A stretch of 64,000 nucleotides of DNA from Oceanimonas smirnovii ATCC BAA-899 (GTDB taxonomy: Bacteria; Pseudomonadota; Gammaproteobacteria; Enterobacterales; Aeromonadaceae): NCBI RefSeq assembly GCF_000381965.1, contig NZ_KB908469.1, forward strand, positions 22,330 through 86,329. The letters run 5' to 3'. The notes under the pieces were generated by a model. That model saw nothing but the letters and a program-made list of their open reading frames with translations, searched no databases and was not told the DNA's origin. Positions 46,500-58,116 of the stretch are shown one piece after another (within the stretch, counting starts at the first letter, position 1; each line of letters begins with the position of its first letter). The position numbers and the translations under genes are program-made.

Positions 46500-47711
46500 A
46501 TGAGCCAATTCAAAAAGATCGTACTGGCCTATTCCGGCGGCCTGGATACCTCTGCCATCATTCCGTGGCTGAAGGAAAACTACGAAGGCTGTGAAGTGGT
46601 AGCCTTTGTGGCCGATGTGGGCCAGGGCGCGGAAGATCTGGAAGGCGTGGAAGAAAAAGCCATCGCTTCCGGTGCGTCAAAGTGCATTGTGGCGGATCTG
46701 AAAGACGAATTCGTACGCGACTATGTCTATCCCACCCTGACCACCGGTGCCATTTATGAAGGTACTTACCTGTTGGGTACTTCCATGGCCCGTCCGGTGA
46801 TCGCCAAGGCCATGGTGGAAGTGGCCCTGGCCGAAGGTGCCGATGCCATCTCTCACGGTTGTACCGGCAAGGGCAACGATCAGGTACGCTTTGAAGGTGC
46901 CGTGGCCGCGCTGGCCCCGCAACTGGCGGTAATCGCCCCGTGGCGGATCTGGGATATGCGCAGCCGTGAAGATCTGCTCGACTACCTGGCCAAGCGTAAT
47001 ATCAAGACCACCGCCAGCGCCACCAAGATCTACTCCCGTGACGCCAACGCCTGGCACATCTCCACCGAAGGTGGTGAGCTGGAAAGCACCTGGAACGAGC
47101 CGTCCGAACAGGCCTGGACCTGGACCGTGTCGCCGGAGCAGGCGCCCGACAAGGCCGAGCTGGTTTCTCTGACCGTTGAAAAAGGCCACATAGTGGCAGT
47201 AGACGGCAAGACCATGTCTCCTTATGAAGTGCTGACGCATCTGAACGAGCGTGCCGCCAAGCACGGCGTGGGCCGGGTAGACATAGTAGAAAACCGTCTG
47301 GTGGGCATGAAGTCCCGTGGTTGCTATGAAACTCCCGGTGGCACCGTCATGATGGCTGCCCTGCGCGCCATTGAAGAGCTGGTGCTGGACAAGCCGACCC
47401 GCGCCTGGCGCGAAAAGGTGGGTGCCGAGTTCTCCCATCTGGTGTACGACGGTCGCTGGTTCACTCAGCTGTGCAAGGGTCTGCTGGCTTCTGCCACCGC
47501 CATTGCCGAAGACGTGACCGGTGAAGTGGTACTGAAGATGTACAAGGGCCAGGTGACTGCCATCAAGAAACAGTCGCCCAACAGCCTGTACTCGGAAGAG
47601 TTCGCCACTTTTGGCGAAGACGAGGTGTACGACCAGAGCCACGCTGAAGGCTTTATCCGTCTTTACTCTCTGGCCAGCCGCATCAAGGCGCTGAAAGACC
47701 AGCAGAAGTAA
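46500..47711 (+). CDS. argG: Argininosuccinate synthase
   Basis: ATP-dependent condensation of citrulline and aspartate. The 403-aa protein starts with the PP-loop [16 protein letters not shown] and includes [13 protein letters not shown] and [16 protein letters not shown]. The ATG at 46500 follows GGGATAA. A strong terminator follows the gene, so argG probably closes the argCBFG transcript. Confidence 0.96.
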   Translation: MSQFKKIVLAYSGGLDTSAIIPWLKENYEGCEVVAFVADVGQGAEDLEGVEEKAIASGASKCIVADLKDEFVRDYVYPTLTTGAIYEGTYLLGTSMARPVIAKAMVEVALAEGADAISHGCTGKGNDQVRFEGAVAALAPQLAVIAPWRIWDMRSREDLLDYLAKRNIKTTASATKIYSRDANAWHISTEGGELESTWNEPSEQAWTWTVSPEQAPDKAELVSLTVEKGHIVAVDGKTMSPYEVLTHLNERAAKHGVGRVDIVENRLVGMKSRGCYETPGGTVMMAALRAIEELVLDKPTRAWREKVGAEFSHLVYDGRWFTQLCKGLLASATAIAEDVTGEVVLKMYKGQVTAIKKQSPNSLYSEEFATFGEDEVYDQSHAEGFIRLYSLASRIKALKDQQK

Positions 47712-47716
47712 ACACC

Positions 47717-47745
47717 GAAAAAAGGGGGCTTCGGCCCCCTTTTTC
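47717..47745 (+). terminator. Strong terminator after argG
   Basis: AAAAAAGGGGGC pairs with GCCCCCTTTTT around a TTCG loop, a very stable rho-independent terminator. It separates argG from argH. Confidence 0.92.
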
Positions 47746-47746
47746 C

Positions 47747-47892
47747 GAGCTGTAAGCTATAAGCTGTCAGCTTTAAGCAAAACCGCGTTATATTCACAGT
47801 TTTACAGCCATGCCGGACTGGCAGGTGGAAGAAAGCAGCCACCGACAACTCGGGCTGCTTCCAGCTTAAAGCTTACAACTTCCAGCTTTGTT
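47747..47892. repeat. Repeat-rich spacer between argG and argH
   Basis: Degenerate TAAGCT words occupy both ends: AGCTGTAAGCTATAAGCTG and TCAGCTTTAAGC near 47747-47778, and CCAGCTTAAAGCTTAC with CCAGCTTTG near 47861-47892. The two ends are roughly inverted relative to each other. Between them GGAAGAAAGCAGCC and GGGCTGCTTCC form a hairpin (47827-47862). The same core word occurs in the ppc-ybaK spacer. It could be a small non-autonomous element or a dispersed intergenic repeat. Confidence 0.55.
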
Positions 47893-47910
47893 TATAGGAG
47901 TAACAGAATT

Positions 47911-49293
47911 ATGGCACTTTGGGGTGGACGTTTTACTCAGGCCGCAGATACCCGCTTCAAGCAGTTTAATGACTCGCTGCGGTTCGACTACCGGCTGGCG
48001 GAGCAGGACATAGTGGGTTCTGTAGCCTGGTCTCAGGCACTGGCCAAGGTGGGGGTACTGACCGGCGAGGAGCAGCAGCGGCTGGAACAGGCGCTGAACG
48101 AGCTCAAGGCGCGGGTCGTGGCCGATCCGGAGCAGATCCTGCAATCCGACGCCGAAGACATTCACTCCTGGGTGGAAGGAGAGCTGATTGCCGCTGTCGG
48201 TGATCTTGGCAAGAAACTGCACACCGGCCGCAGCCGTAACGATCAGGTGGCTACCGATCTCAAGCTGTGGTGCAAAGCCCAGGTGCCGCTGCTGCTGGAG
48301 AAAATTGATACCCTGCAAAAACAGCTGGTAAGCGTGGCCCGGGAACAGCAGGGCACCGTGCTGCCCGGTTACACTCACCTGCAGCGCGCCCAGCCGGTGA
48401 CCTTTTCTCACTGGTGCCTGGCCTATGTGGAAATGCTGGAGCGGGATTACAGCCGGCTGCAGGATGCGGCTGCCCGCATGGATACCTGCCCGCTGGGCTC
48501 CGGTGCCCTGGCCGGCACCGGCTTCCCGGTAGACCGCCATGAACTGGCCAAATCTCTCGGTTTTGCCGGCCCGACCCGCAACAGCCTGGACTCCGTGTCC
48601 GACCGGGACCATGTGCTGGAGCTGATCAACTGTGCCGTCAACTCCATGATGCACCTGTCCCGCTTTGCCGAAGATCTGATCTTCTACAACTCTGGTGAGG
48701 CCGGCTTCCTCGAGCTGTCCGACGCCGTGACCTCCGGCTCCTCGCTGATGCCCCAGAAGAAGAACCCGGATGCGCTGGAGCTGATCCGCGGCAAGACCGG
48801 CCGGGTGTTTGGTGCCTATGCCGGCATGATGATGACCCTGAAGGCCCTGCCGCTGGCCTACAACAAAGACATGCAGGAAGACAAGGAAGGTCTGTTCGAC
48901 GCCCTCGACACCTGGTACGACTGTCTGGAAATGGCCGAGATGGTACTGCACGACCTTAAGGTCAACGAAGACAAGACCCGGGAAGCGGCGCAGGGCGGTT
49001 ACTCCAATGCCACCGAAATGGCCGACTATCTGGTGTCCAAGGGCATTCCGTTCCGGGAAGCGCACCACATAGTAGGTGCCATCGTCGTGCACGCCATCGG
49101 CAAGAAACTGCCGATGGAAGAACTGCCGCTGGAAGATTTTAAACAGTTCAGCGACGTGATTGCTGAAGACGTTTATCCGCGGCTGACCCTGGAATCGAGC
49201 CTGGCCAGCCGCTGCGCCCTGGGTGGCGTGGCCCCGGAACAGGTAGAAGTGGCGCTCACTAACGCCGAGCAGCACCTTCAGGCCCGCAAGTAA
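47911..49293 (+). CDS. argH: Argininosuccinate lyase
   Basis: Last step of arginine synthesis, releasing fumarate. The 460-aa fumarase/aspartase-fold protein has [13 protein letters not shown], the [16 protein letters not shown] block and the signature [12 protein letters not shown] with the catalytic Ser. AGGAG lies 9 bases before the ATG. It is cut off from argG by a terminator, so it needs its own promoter or readthrough. Confidence 0.97.
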   Translation: MALWGGRFTQAADTRFKQFNDSLRFDYRLAEQDIVGSVAWSQALAKVGVLTGEEQQRLEQALNELKARVVADPEQILQSDAEDIHSWVEGELIAAVGDLGKKLHTGRSRNDQVATDLKLWCKAQVPLLLEKIDTLQKQLVSVAREQQGTVLPGYTHLQRAQPVTFSHWCLAYVEMLERDYSRLQDAAARMDTCPLGSGALAGTGFPVDRHELAKSLGFAGPTRNSLDSVSDRDHVLELINCAVNSMMHLSRFAEDLIFYNSGEAGFLELSDAVTSGSSLMPQKKNPDALELIRGKTGRVFGAYAGMMMTLKALPLAYNKDMQEDKEGLFDALDTWYDCLEMAEMVLHDLKVNEDKTREAAQGGYSNATEMADYLVSKGIPFREAHHIVGAIVVHAIGKKLPMEELPLEDFKQFSDVIAEDVYPRLTLESSLASRCALGGVAPEQVEVALTNAEQHLQARK

Positions 49294-49317
49294 GCCGGTA
49301 GTCTTCCATTATGAGTT

Positions 49318-49339
49318 ATTCCGGCCATGGAGCCGGAAT
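49318..49339 (+). other. Hairpin after argH
   Basis: ATTCCGGC and GCCGGAAT form a perfect 8-bp stem with a 6-nt loop, without a T-run. It may be a weak terminator or a mRNA-stabilising structure. Confidence 0.5.
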
Positions 49340-49379
49340 CCACTCTGCGGGCAGCTGGTTAAAAAATAACAAAGCGGGC

Positions 49380-49407
49380 TTGCAACACAGTGCCAATCCC
49401 GTATAAT
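49380..49407 (+). promoter_or_regulatory. S10 operon promoter
   Basis: -35 TTGCAA (49380-49385), 16-bp spacer, -10 TATAAT (49402-49407), followed by a GC-rich start region GCCGCTCG. It lies about 172 bp before rpsJ, the same leader length I recall for E. coli. Confidence 0.85.
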
Positions 49408-49891
<484 letters not shown>

Positions 49892-49912
49892 TAACGGAAA
49901 GAGGTTTTATCA

Positions 49913-50551
49913 ATGGCAATCGGTCTAGTAGGTCGTAAGCTGGGTATGACCCGTGTCTTCACCGAAGACGGCGTGTCCATCCCGGTCACCGTTATCGAAG
50001 TAGATGCCAACCGTGTTACCCAGGTGAAAACACTGGAACAGGATGGCTACGCGGCCATTCAGGTGACCGCTGGCACCAAGAAAGCGAACCGCATCACCAA
50101 ACCGGAAGCTGGCCATTTCGCCAAAGCCGGCGTGGAAGCGGGCCGCGGTCTGTGGGAATTCCGCCTGGGTGAAGGCGAAGGCGACAGCATCGAAGTGGGT
50201 GCCGAGCTGAAAGTCGACATCTTTGCTGATGTCAAGAAAGTAGACGTTACCGGTACTTCCAAAGGTAAAGGTTTTGCTGGTGCTGTTAAGCGCTGGAACT
50301 TCCGTACTCAGGACATGACTCACGGCAACTCTCTGTCTCACCGCGCTCCGGGTTCTATTGGTCAGAACCAGTCTCCGGGCAAGGTATTCAAGGGCAAGAA
50401 AATGGCCGGTCACCTGGGTGCTGAGCGGGTAACCACTCAGAACCTGGAAGTGGTTCGCGTTGATGTTGATCGTAACCTGCTGCTCATTAAAGGTGCAGTT
50501 CCGGGTGCGACTAACGGCAACGTCATCGTTAAACCTGCCGTTAAAGCGTAA
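49913..50551 (+). CDS. rplC: Ribosomal protein L3
   Basis: A 212-aa early-assembly 50S protein. Key features are [17 protein letters not shown] at the N-terminus and the central extension reaching the peptidyl-transferase region ([33 protein letters not shown]). The Gln methylated in E. coli L3 lies in this loop. Spaced 21 bp after rpsJ. Confidence 0.98.
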   Translation: MAIGLVGRKLGMTRVFTEDGVSIPVTVIEVDANRVTQVKTLEQDGYAAIQVTAGTKKANRITKPEAGHFAKAGVEAGRGLWEFRLGEGEGDSIEVGAELKVDIFADVKKVDVTGTSKGKGFAGAVKRWNFRTQDMTHGNSLSHRAPGSIGQNQSPGKVFKGKKMAGHLGAERVTTQNLEVVRVDVDRNLLLIKGAVPGATNGNVIVKPAVKA

Positions 50552-50568
50552 CGTCTGAGGAGATAGTA

Positions 50569-51174
50569 ATGGAATTGGTAATGAAAGACGCGCAAGGCGC
50601 TCTTGAAGTTTCCGAAACTACCTTCGGGCGTGAGTTCAACGAAGCTCTGGTGCATCAGGTTGTTGTGGCCTATGCCGCCGGTGCTCGTCAAGGTACTCGT
50701 GCTCAGAAGACCCGTTCCGAAGTGTCCGGCGGCGGCAAGAAGCCGTGGCGCCAGAAAGGCACCGGCCGGGCCCGTGCCGGTACCATCCGCTCTCCGATTT
50801 GGCGTTCCGGTGGTGTGACTTTTGCTGCTAAGCCGCAAGATCACAGCCAGAAGGTCAACAAGAAGATGTACCGTGGTGCCATCAAGAGCATCCTCTCTGA
50901 GCTGGTACGTCAAGAGCGTCTGATCGTGGTAGAGAAGTTCGGTGTGGAAGCGCCGAAAACCAAAGAACTGGTTGCCAAGCTGAAGCAGTGGGATCTGAAC
51001 GACGTTCTGATCGTCACCGGTGAAGTGGACGAGAACCTGTTCCTGGCCGCCCGTAACCTGTACAAGGTTGACGTGCGTGACGTGGCCGGTATCGACCCGG
51101 TTTCTCTGATCGCGTTCGACAAGGTACTGGTAACTGCTGATGCAGTTAAGCAAATCGAGGAGATGCTGGCATGA
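50569..51174 (+). CDS. rplD: Ribosomal protein L4, operon regulator
   Basis: A 201-aa protein lining the nascent-peptide exit tunnel through its basic loop ([27 protein letters not shown], residues about 63-90). It is the expected autorepressor acting on the leader at 49408-49579. Its stop overlaps the rplW start by 4 bp. Confidence 0.98.
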   Translation: MELVMKDAQGALEVSETTFGREFNEALVHQVVVAYAAGARQGTRAQKTRSEVSGGGKKPWRQKGTGRARAGTIRSPIWRSGGVTFAAKPQDHSQKVNKKMYRGAIKSILSELVRQERLIVVEKFGVEAPKTKELVAKLKQWDLNDVLIVTGEVDENLFLAARNLYKVDVRDVAGIDPVSLIAFDKVLVTADAVKQIEEMLA

Positions 51175-51470
51175 TCCGTGAAGAGCGTATTCTGAAAGTT
51201 CTGAAGGCGCCGCATGTCTCTGAAAAAAGCACCATGGTTGCCGAGAAGACCAACACCATCGTGTTCAAGGTTGCCAAGGACGCTACCAAAGCCGAAGTAA
51301 AGGCGGCGGTCGAGAAGCTGTTCGAAGTTGAAGTTAAAGATGTTCGCACGTTGCTGGTGAAGGGTAAAACCAAGCGCACCGGTAACCGCATTGGCCAGCG
51401 TTCCGACTGGAAAAAGGCCTACGTGACCCTGAAAGAAGGTCAGGACATCGACTTCGACGGTGCCGAGTAA
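51171..51470 (+). CDS. rplW: Ribosomal protein L23
   Basis: A 99-aa protein at the tunnel exit that docks trigger factor and signal recognition particle. [10 protein letters not shown] at the N-terminus and the basic loop [22 protein letters not shown] are typical. The ATGA overlap with rplD suggests translational coupling. Confidence 0.98.
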   Translation: MIREERILKVLKAPHVSEKSTMVAEKTNTIVFKVAKDATKAEVKAAVEKLFEVEVKDVRTLLVKGKTKRTGNRIGQRSDWKKAYVTLKEGQDIDFDGAE

Positions 51471-51487
51471 GAGAGGAGTAATTAAAA

Positions 51488-52312
51488 ATGGCAATTGTAA
51501 AATGTAAGCCTACTTCTCCGGGTCGCCGTCATGTCGTCAAGATCAGCAACCCGGAACTGTACAAAGGCAAGCCGTTTGCAGCCCTGCTGGACAAGAAGTC
51601 CAAGTCCGGTGGCCGCAACAACAACGGCCGCACCACTGTTCGTCATATCGGCGGTGGTCACAAGCAGCACTATCGTATGATCGACTTCAAGCGCAACAAG
51701 GACGGTATTCCGGCCAAGGTTGAGCGTCTTGAATATGATCCGAACCGCTCTGCCAACATCGCTCTGGTGCTGTATGCAGACGGTGAGCGTCGCTACATTC
51801 TGGCACCGAAAGGTGTTCAGGCCGGCGACCAGCTGCTGTCCGGTGATGCTGCTCCGATCAAGGCCGGCAACAGCCTGCCGATGCGCAACATTCCCGTGGG
51901 CTCTACCGTTCACGCGATTGAAATGAAGCCTGGCAAAGGCGCACAGATCGCCCGTTCTGCCGGTACTTATGCCCAGATCCTGGCTCGCGAAGGCAACTAC
52001 GTGACCCTGCGTCTGCGCTCCGGCGAAGTACGCAAGGTGCAGGCCGAGTGCCGCGCCACCCTGGGTGAAGTTGGCAATGCTGAGCACATGCTGCGTCAGC
52101 TGGGTAAAGCCGGTGCACAGCGCTGGCGTGGTGTTCGTCCTACCGTACGTGGTGTGGCGATGAACCCGGTAGACCACCCGCACGGTGGTGGTGAAGGTCG
52201 TACCTCTGGTGGCCGTCATCCGGTTACTCCTTGGGGTAAACCTACCAAGGGCGCCAAAACCCGTAAAAACAAGCGTACCGACAAGTTCGTGGTACGTCAC
52301 CGTAACAAGTAA
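51488..52312 (+). CDS. rplB: Ribosomal protein L2
   Basis: A 274-aa 50S protein needed for subunit association and peptidyl transfer. The C-terminal [29 protein letters not shown] block contains the conserved His near the active centre. AGAGGAG precedes the ATG. Confidence 0.98.
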   Translation: MAIVKCKPTSPGRRHVVKISNPELYKGKPFAALLDKKSKSGGRNNNGRTTVRHIGGGHKQHYRMIDFKRNKDGIPAKVERLEYDPNRSANIALVLYADGERRYILAPKGVQAGDQLLSGDAAPIKAGNSLPMRNIPVGSTVHAIEMKPGKGAQIARSAGTYAQILAREGNYVTLRLRSGEVRKVQAECRATLGEVGNAEHMLRQLGKAGAQRWRGVRPTVRGVAMNPVDHPHGGGEGRTSGGRHPVTPWGKPTKGAKTRKNKRTDKFVVRHRNK

Positions 52313-52315
52313 TAG

Positions 52316-52612
<297 letters not shown>

Positions 52613-52622
52613 GGGGTAAAAG

Positions 52623-52955
52623 ATGGAAGCTATAGCTAAACACCGCTTTGCTCGTACTTCTGCCCAGAAGGCGCGCCTGGTAGCCGATCAAGTTCGCGGT
52701 TTGTCCGTAGACAAGGCACTGGATGTCCTGGCGTTCAGCCCCAAAAAGGCTGCCGTTCTGGTCAAGAAGGTACTGGAATCTGCCATTGCTAATGCCGAGC
52801 ACAATGAAGGTGCGGATATCGATGAGCTGAAGGTGACCAAGATCTTCGTTGATGAAGGTCCCACCATGAAGCGTATTCGTCCTCGTGCCAAGGGCCGCGC
52901 GGACCGTATCATGAAGCGTACCAGCCACATTACTGTGGTTGTGTCCGACCGCTAA
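52623..52955 (+). CDS. rplV: Ribosomal protein L22
   Basis: A 110-aa protein whose long beta-hairpin lines the exit tunnel (about residues 80-100, [20 protein letters not shown], macrolide-relevant region). No deletion or insertion of the hairpin is visible, so it looks like the ordinary macrolide-sensitive form. Confidence 0.98.
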   Translation: MEAIAKHRFARTSAQKARLVADQVRGLSVDKALDVLAFSPKKAAVLVKKVLESAIANAEHNEGADIDELKVTKIFVDEGPTMKRIRPRAKGRADRIMKRTSHITVVVSDR

Positions 52956-52973
52956 GAGGCTAGGAGATAAGCA

Positions 52974-53666
52974 ATGGGCCAGAAAGTACATCCGAATGGT
53001 ATTCGCTTAGGTATCACCAAGCCTTTTAATTCGACCTGGTTTGCGAATACCAAGGACTTCGCTGACAACCTGCACAGCGATTTTGAGGTACGTCAGTTCC
53101 TGAACAAGGAACTGAAAAACGCCTCCGTTTCTCGCGTCGTTATCGAGCGTCCGGCCAAGAGCATCCGTGTGACCATTCACACTGCTCGCCCGGGTGTTGT
53201 TATCGGCAAGAAAGGCGAAGACGTTGAAAAACTGCGCAAGCATGTAGCCAAACTGGCTGGCGTGCCTGCACAGATCAACATTTCCGAAGTGCGTAAGCCT
53301 GAGCTCGACGGTCAGCTGGTTGCCGATTCTATCGCTTCCCAGCTGGAGCGTCGCGTTATGTTCCGTCGCGCCATGAAGCGTGCGGTACAGAACGCCATGC
53401 GCATTGGCGCCAAGGGCATCAAGGTGGAAGTGAGCGGTCGTCTGGGCGGCGCTGAAATCGCGCGTACCGAATGGTACCGTGAAGGTCGTGTGCCTCTGCA
53501 CACCCTGCGTGCCGATATCGACTACGCAACTTCTGAAGCATCTACCACTTACGGCATCATCGGCGTGAAGGTTTGGATCTTCAAGGGTGAGGTACTGGGC
53601 GGCCTGCAGGCTGTGGCTCAGGAACCCGCTCCGTCCAAGCCCAAGCGCAAAGGCCGCGGTAAGTAA
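52974..53666 (+). CDS. rpsC: Ribosomal protein S3
   Basis: A 230-aa protein with an N-terminal KH domain ([20 protein letters not shown]) that forms part of the mRNA entry channel and helicase, and a C-terminal domain with [21 protein letters not shown]. The tail is basic (KPKRKGRGK). Confidence 0.98.
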   Translation: MGQKVHPNGIRLGITKPFNSTWFANTKDFADNLHSDFEVRQFLNKELKNASVSRVVIERPAKSIRVTIHTARPGVVIGKKGEDVEKLRKHVAKLAGVPAQINISEVRKPELDGQLVADSIASQLERRVMFRRAMKRAVQNAMRIGAKGIKVEVSGRLGGAEIARTEWYREGRVPLHTLRADIDYATSEASTTYGIIGVKVWIFKGEVLGGLQAVAQEPAPSKPKRKGRGK

Positions 53667-53678
53667 GGAGACTCGGAC

Positions 53679-54092
53679 ATGTTGCAACCAAAACGTACGA
53701 AATTCCGTAAAGTCCACAAAGGCCGTAACCGCGGTGTGGCGACCTCAGGCAACCTGGTAGCATTTGGTTCCTTTGGTCTCAAGGCGACTACGCGTGGACG
53801 TATCACTGCTCGTCAGATCGAAGCAGCACGTCGTGCCATGACTCGTCACGTCAAGCGTCAAGGCAAGATCTGGATCCGTATCTTCCCGGACAAGCCGATT
53901 ACCGAAAAGCCCCTGGAAGTACGTATGGGTAAAGGTAAGGGTAACGTGGAGTACTGGGTAGCACAGATCCAGCCGGGTCGTGTTCTGTACGAAATGGATG
54001 GTGTACCGGAAGCGTTGGCTCGCGAAGCCTTTGCCCTGGCTGCTGCCAAACTGCCCGTAAGAACCACTTTTGTAACTCGGACGGTGATGTGA
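53679..54092 (+). CDS. rplP: Ribosomal protein L16
   Basis: A 137-aa 50S protein close to the A-site tRNA elbow. [19 protein letters not shown] and the [23 protein letters not shown] block are typical; the Arg hydroxylated by YcfD in E. coli should lie near [12 protein letters not shown]. The stop overlaps rpmC as TGATG. Confidence 0.98.
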   Translation: MLQPKRTKFRKVHKGRNRGVATSGNLVAFGSFGLKATTRGRITARQIEAARRAMTRHVKRQGKIWIRIFPDKPITEKPLEVRMGKGKGNVEYWVAQIQPGRVLYEMDGVPEALAREAFALAAAKLPVRTTFVTRTVM

Positions 54093-54283
54093 TGAAAGCA
54101 CAAGATCTGCGTGAGAAGAGTGTTGAAGAACTGAACCAGGAACTGCTGGGCCTGCTGCGCGAGCAGTTTAACCTGCGCATGCAAGCGAGCACTGGCCAGC
54201 TGGCTCAGACTCACAACCTCAAAACGGTACGTCGCGACATCGCGCGTGTTAAGACTGTTCTGAATGAAAAGGCAGGTGCCTAA
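54092..54283 (+). CDS. rpmC: Ribosomal protein L29
   Basis: A 63-aa helical-hairpin protein at the tunnel exit. [19 protein letters not shown] matches E. coli. The ATG at 54092 (overlapping the rplP stop) gives the family N-terminus; a GTG one codon earlier is possible but less likely. Confidence 0.97.
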   Translation: MKAQDLREKSVEELNQELLGLLREQFNLRMQASTGQLAQTHNLKTVRRDIARVKTVLNEKAGA

Positions 54284-54284
54284 G

Positions 54285-54545
54285 ATGAGCGAACAAACCA
54301 TTCGTACTCTGCAGGGCCGTGTAGTAAGCGACAAGATGGACAAGTCCATCACTGTGGCTATCAACCGCTTCGTGAAACACCCGATCTACGGTAAGTACAT
54401 CAAGCGCACTACCAAGCTGCACGTTCATGATGAGAACAACGAGTGCAAGGCCGGCGACGTCGTGACCATTCGCGAATGCCGTCCTCTGTCCAAGACCAAG
54501 TCTTGGACCCTGGTAAAAATCATTGAGCGTCCGGTTAAAGCCTAA
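54285..54545 (+). CDS. rpsQ: Ribosomal protein S17, last gene of S10 operon
   Basis: An 86-aa OB-fold primary 16S-binding protein. [20 protein letters not shown] and [15 protein letters not shown] are characteristic. The ATG at 54285 follows the rpmC stop by one base; the longer frame from 54264 is not needed. Confidence 0.97.
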   Translation: MSEQTIRTLQGRVVSDKMDKSITVAINRFVKHPIYGKYIKRTTKLHVHDENNECKAGDVVTIRECRPLSKTKSWTLVKIIERPVKA

Positions 54546-54570
54546 CGTTCTCTGATATACTACTCAGGTC

Positions 54571-54602
54571 AAACGGCCCCTTGATGGGCCGTTTGTTTTT
54601 TA
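54571..54602 (+). terminator. Terminator between S10 and spc operons
   Basis: AAACGGCCC (54571-54579) and GGGCCGTTT (54586-54594) form a 9-bp stem with a 6-nt loop, followed by GTTTTTT. It should stop or attenuate S10 transcripts. Confidence 0.85.
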
Positions 54603-54605
54603 CGC

Positions 54606-54634
54606 TACCCTTTCGCATTTGGCGGTGCTATAAT
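54606..54634 (+). promoter_or_regulatory. spc operon promoter
   Basis: A perfect -10 TATAAT lies at 54629-54634, followed by the GC-rich discriminator GCCGCGCC, typical of stringently controlled promoters. The -35 region (near 54606-54612) is poor, so activity may depend on other contacts. It sits after the S10 terminator and 70 bp before rplN. Confidence 0.65.
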
Positions 54635-54705
54635 GCCGCGCCTTCTTTGGCAGCCAACATGCCCTGAAAGGGGTTTTAACGTAGTAAATTTAGCGGAGCA
54701 CTAAC

Positions 54706-55074
54706 ATGATCCAAATGCAAAGTATGCTGGACGTGGCCGACAACTCCGGCGCGCGCAGCGTAATGTGTATTAAGGTCCTGGGTGGCTCGCACCGTCGCTA
54801 TGCCGGTATCGGCGACATCATCAAAATTACTGTTAAGGAAGCAATTCCGCGCGGTAAGGTTAAAAAAGGTGATGTAATGAACGCGGTGGTCGTACGCACC
54901 CGTAAAGGCGTTCGTCGTCCGGACGGCTCTGTCATCCGTTTCGACCGTAATGCGGCAGTGATTCTTAACAACAATCACCAGCCGATCGGTACTCGTATTT
55001 TTGGCCCGGTGACTCGTGAACTTCGTAATGAGAAGTTTATGAAGATTGTTTCACTGGCACCTGAAGTACTGTAA
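54706..55074 (+). CDS. rplN: Ribosomal protein L14
   Basis: A 122-aa protein at the subunit interface. [33 protein letters not shown] and the C-terminal [18 protein letters not shown] match the family. First gene of the spc operon. Confidence 0.98.
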   Translation: MIQMQSMLDVADNSGARSVMCIKVLGGSHRRYAGIGDIIKITVKEAIPRGKVKKGDVMNAVVVRTRKGVRRPDGSVIRFDRNAAVILNNNHQPIGTRIFGPVTRELRNEKFMKIVSLAPEVL

Positions 55075-55085
55075 GGAGTCAAACG

Positions 55086-55403
55086 ATGGCAGCTAAAATC
55101 CGTCGCGATGACGAAGTCATCATTCTTACCGGCAAGGACAAGGGCAAGCGTGGCACTGTCACCAAAGTCCTGACCGCGGAAGGTAAGGTAATCGTCTCTG
55201 GTATTAACATGGTCAAGAAGCACCAGAAGCCCGTACCCCAACTGGGTCAGGCTGGCGGTATCATCGACCTGGAAGCACCGATTGACGTTTCTAACGTAGC
55301 GCTGTTCAACTCTGCCTCTGGCAAGGCTGACCGCGTAGGTTTCCGGATTGAAGACGGCAAAAAAGTCCGTTTCTTCAAATCCACCGGCGAACTTGTGAAG
55401 TAA
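55086..55403 (+). CDS. rplX: Ribosomal protein L24
   Basis: A 105-aa assembly-initiating 50S protein with an N-terminal KOW motif ([21 protein letters not shown]) and [28 protein letters not shown]. Confidence 0.98.
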   Translation: MAAKIRRDDEVIILTGKDKGKRGTVTKVLTAEGKVIVSGINMVKKHQKPVPQLGQAGGIIDLEAPIDVSNVALFNSASGKADRVGFRIEDGKKVRFFKSTGELVK

Positions 55404-55416
55404 TTGGAGTAATACG

Positions 55417-55956
55417 ATGGCGAAACTGCATGATTACTACAACGAAACTGTAGTAAAAGAACTGATGAGCCAGTTCGGGTACAAGTCTATCATGCAAGTC
55501 CCTCGGATTGAGAAAATCACCCTGAACATGGGTGTGGGTGAAGCACTGGCTGATAAAAAGATCCTGGACAATGCTGCTGCCGATCTGGCTGCCATTTCCG
55601 GTCAAAAGCCGCTGGTCACCAAAGCTCGTAAATCCGTTGCTGGCTTCAAAATCCGTGAAGGCTACCCCATTGGTTGTAAAGTAACTCTGCGCGGCGAGCG
55701 TATGTGGGAGTTCCTGGAGCGTCTGATTTGTATCTCTATCCCCCGGATCCGTGACTTCCGTGGCCTGAACCCTAAGTCGTTCGATGGTCGTGGTAACTAC
55801 TCCATGGGTGTGCGTGAGCAAATCATTTTCCCTGAAATCGATTATGACAAAGTAGATCGTGTACGTGGTCTGGATATCACCATCACTACTTCTGCTCAGT
55901 CAAACGAAGAAGGTCGTGCTCTGCTGGCTGCCTTTGACTTCCCATTCCGTAAGTAA
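55417..55956 (+). CDS. rplE: Ribosomal protein L5
   Basis: A 179-aa 5S-rRNA-binding protein of the central protuberance. [18 protein letters not shown], the [25 protein letters not shown] block and [33 protein letters not shown] are typical. Confidence 0.98.
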   Translation: MAKLHDYYNETVVKELMSQFGYKSIMQVPRIEKITLNMGVGEALADKKILDNAAADLAAISGQKPLVTKARKSVAGFKIREGYPIGCKVTLRGERMWEFLERLICISIPRIRDFRGLNPKSFDGRGNYSMGVREQIIFPEIDYDKVDRVRGLDITITTSAQSNEEGRALLAAFDFPFRK

Positions 55957-55967
55957 GGTGTAGGGTT

Positions 55968-56273
55968 ATGGCAAAACAATCAATGAAAGCTCGCGAAGTC
56001 AAGCGCGAAAAGCTGGCTGACAAATACGCAGCCAAGCGTCGTGAATTGAAAGCAATCATTTCCGACGTGAAGACTTCTGATGAAGACCGTTGGGACGCAG
56101 TGCTCAAGCTGCAGCAACTGCCCCGTGACGCAAGCCCGTCTCGTCAGCGTAACCGCTGCAACATCACCGGTCGTCCGCATGGTTTCCTGCGGAAATTCGG
56201 CCTGAGCCGCATCAAGGTGCGTGAGCTCATGATGAAGGGTGAAATTCCGGGCCTGAAGAAGGCTTCTTGGTAA
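55968..56273 (+). CDS. rpsN: Ribosomal protein S14 (zinc-free long form)
   Basis: A 101-aa S14 of the C-minus type: it lacks the CxxC pairs of the short zinc form and has [41 protein letters not shown] at its end. It does not depend on zinc, unlike the L36 encoded later in the operon. Confidence 0.97.
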   Translation: MAKQSMKAREVKREKLADKYAAKRRELKAIISDVKTSDEDRWDAVLKLQQLPRDASPSRQRNRCNITGRPHGFLRKFGLSRIKVRELMMKGEIPGLKKASW

Positions 56274-56295
56274 GCGAACACGGGAGTAATACACA

Positions 56296-56688
56296 ATGAG
56301 CATGCAAGATCCGATCGCGGATATGCTGACCCGCATCCGCAACGGTCAGGCAGCCAACAAAGTTGCTGTCTCCATGCCTTCCTCCAAAGTAAAAGTGGCG
56401 ATTGCCCAGGTACTGAAAGAAGAAGGTTATATCACTGACTACGCCGTTGCCGGTGACACCAAGGCCGAACTGGAAGTTACTTTGAAGTACTTCGAGGGTA
56501 ATCCTGTGGTAGAACTGCTGCAGCGCGTAAGCCGCCCCGGTCTGCGCATCTATAAGAAGCGCGACGAGCTGCCGAAAGTAATGGCCGGCATGGGTGTGGC
56601 CATCGTTTCCACGTCTAAAGGTGTGATGACCGACCGTGCCGCGCGTAAAGCCGGTATGGGTGGTGAGATCATCTGCTACGTTGCTTAA
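56296..56688 (+). CDS. rpsH: Ribosomal protein S8, spc operon regulator
   Basis: A 130-aa 16S-binding protein and the known translational repressor of the spc operon in E. coli. [18 protein letters not shown] and the C-terminal [26 protein letters not shown] are nearly identical to E. coli. Confidence 0.98.
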   Translation: MSMQDPIADMLTRIRNGQAANKVAVSMPSSKVKVAIAQVLKEEGYITDYAVAGDTKAELEVTLKYFEGNPVVELLQRVSRPGLRIYKKRDELPKVMAGMGVAIVSTSKGVMTDRAARKAGMGGEIICYVA

Positions 56689-56699
56689 GGGGAGTAGAT

Positions 56700-57233
56700 A
56701 TGTCTCGCATAGCTAAGGCACCTATCGACATTCCTGCCGGCGTAGAAGTGACGTTGAACGGTCAGGAAATCACCATCAAGGGTAGCCAGGGTACGCTGAG
56801 CCGTACTGTTAATGCTGCCGTTGAAATCAGCCAGAACGACAACCAGTTGACGTTCGCCCCCCGTGAAAACGTGGATGGCGCCAATGCCCAGGCCGGTACT
56901 GCCCGCTCCCTGGTCAACAACATGGTTATCGGTGTTACCCAAGGCTTCGAACGCAAGCTGCAGCTGGTTGGTGTGGGTTATCGTGCCCAGATGAAAGGCA
57001 ATGCAATTGCACTGTCTCTGGGTTTCTCTCATCCGGTTGAGCATGCGCTGCCTGAAGGCGTATCCGCTGAATGTCCTTCCCAGACCGAGATCGTTCTCAA
57101 GTCTGCCGACAAACAGCTGATTGGTCAGGTTGCTGCCAACATCCGTGCGTACCGCAAGCCAGAGCCTTACAAAGGCAAGGGTGTTCGCTATTTCGGCGAG
57201 CAGGTTCGCAGCAAAGAGGCTAAGAAGAAGTAA
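56700..57233 (+). CDS. rplF: Ribosomal protein L6
   Basis: A 177-aa two-domain protein near the sarcin-ricin loop. [20 protein letters not shown] and the C-terminal [23 protein letters not shown] are characteristic. Confidence 0.98.
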   Translation: MSRIAKAPIDIPAGVEVTLNGQEITIKGSQGTLSRTVNAAVEISQNDNQLTFAPRENVDGANAQAGTARSLVNNMVIGVTQGFERKLQLVGVGYRAQMKGNAIALSLGFSHPVEHALPEGVSAECPSQTEIVLKSADKQLIGQVAANIRAYRKPEPYKGKGVRYFGEQVRSKEAKKK

Positions 57234-57242
57234 GGTAACACT

Positions 57243-57596
57243 ATGGACAAAAAAGCAGCTCGTATCCGCCGTGCTACTAAAGCACGCAAAAAGATGCTGG
57301 AACTGGGTGCTACTCGCCTGGTGGTTCACCGTACTCCGCGCCACATCTATGCCCAGGTTATTTCATCAGACAGCACCGCTGTTCTGGCTTCAGCGTCTAC
57401 CGTTGAAAAGTCTGTTCGTGAACAGGTGAAATCTACCGGTAACATCGATGCCGCCGCGCTGATCGGTAAAATCATCGCTGAGCGTGCGCTCGAGAAAGGT
57501 GTTAAAGAGGTCGCTTTTGACCGTTCCGGTTTCCAATATCACGGTCGTGTAGCCGCTCTGGCTGCAGCTGCCCGTGAAGCTGGTCTTCAGTTCTAA
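57243..57596 (+). CDS. rplR: Ribosomal protein L18
   Basis: A 117-aa 5S-rRNA-binding protein. The basic start [34 protein letters not shown] and C-terminal [25 protein letters not shown] fit the family. Confidence 0.98.
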   Translation: MDKKAARIRRATKARKKMLELGATRLVVHRTPRHIYAQVISSDSTAVLASASTVEKSVREQVKSTGNIDAAALIGKIIAERALEKGVKEVAFDRSGFQYHGRVAALAAAAREAGLQF

Positions 57597-57609
57597 GGTG
57601 GAGTCGAAA

Positions 57610-58110
57610 ATGGCAAAAATCGAAGCTCAAGCCGGTGAACTGCAAGAGAAGCTCATTGCAGTAAACCGTGTATCAAAAGTTGTAAAAGGTGGTCGTATCT
57701 TCTCCTTCACCGCACTGACTGTGGTAGGTGATGGTAACGGTCGCGTTGGTTTTGGTTACGGCAAGGCCCGTGAAGTACCCGCCGCCATTCAAAAGGCGAT
57801 GGAACAGGCTCGTCGCAACATGCGTACCGTTGGTCTGAACAATGGCACCCTGTTTCACCCGGTCAAGGGTCGTCACTCCGGTTCCAACGTGTTCATGCAG
57901 CCCGCTTCCGAGGGTACCGGTATCATCGCCGGTGGTGCCATGCGCGCCGTTCTGGAAGTAGCTGGTGTGCACAACGTACTGGCCAAGACCTACGGTTCCA
58001 CCAACCCGAACAACGTTGTTCGCGCTACCATCGACGCTCTGGCTCATATGAAGTCGCCTGAGCAAGTCGCTGCCAAGCGTGGTCTGCGCGTTGACGAAAT
58101 TCTGGGGTAA
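57610..58110 (+). CDS. rpsE: Ribosomal protein S5
   Basis: A 166-aa protein of the decoding and mRNA-entry region. The N-terminal double-stranded-RNA-binding part ([41 protein letters not shown]) contains the residues where spectinomycin-resistance changes occur; the VSKVVKGGR loop looks wild type. The start at 57610 follows GGTGGAG. Confidence 0.98.
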   Translation: MAKIEAQAGELQEKLIAVNRVSKVVKGGRIFSFTALTVVGDGNGRVGFGYGKAREVPAAIQKAMEQARRNMRTVGLNNGTLFHPVKGRHSGSNVFMQPASEGTGIIAGGAMRAVLEVAGVHNVLAKTYGSTNPNNVVRATIDALAHMKSPEQVAAKRGLRVDEILG

Positions 58111-58116
58111 TGCGCC

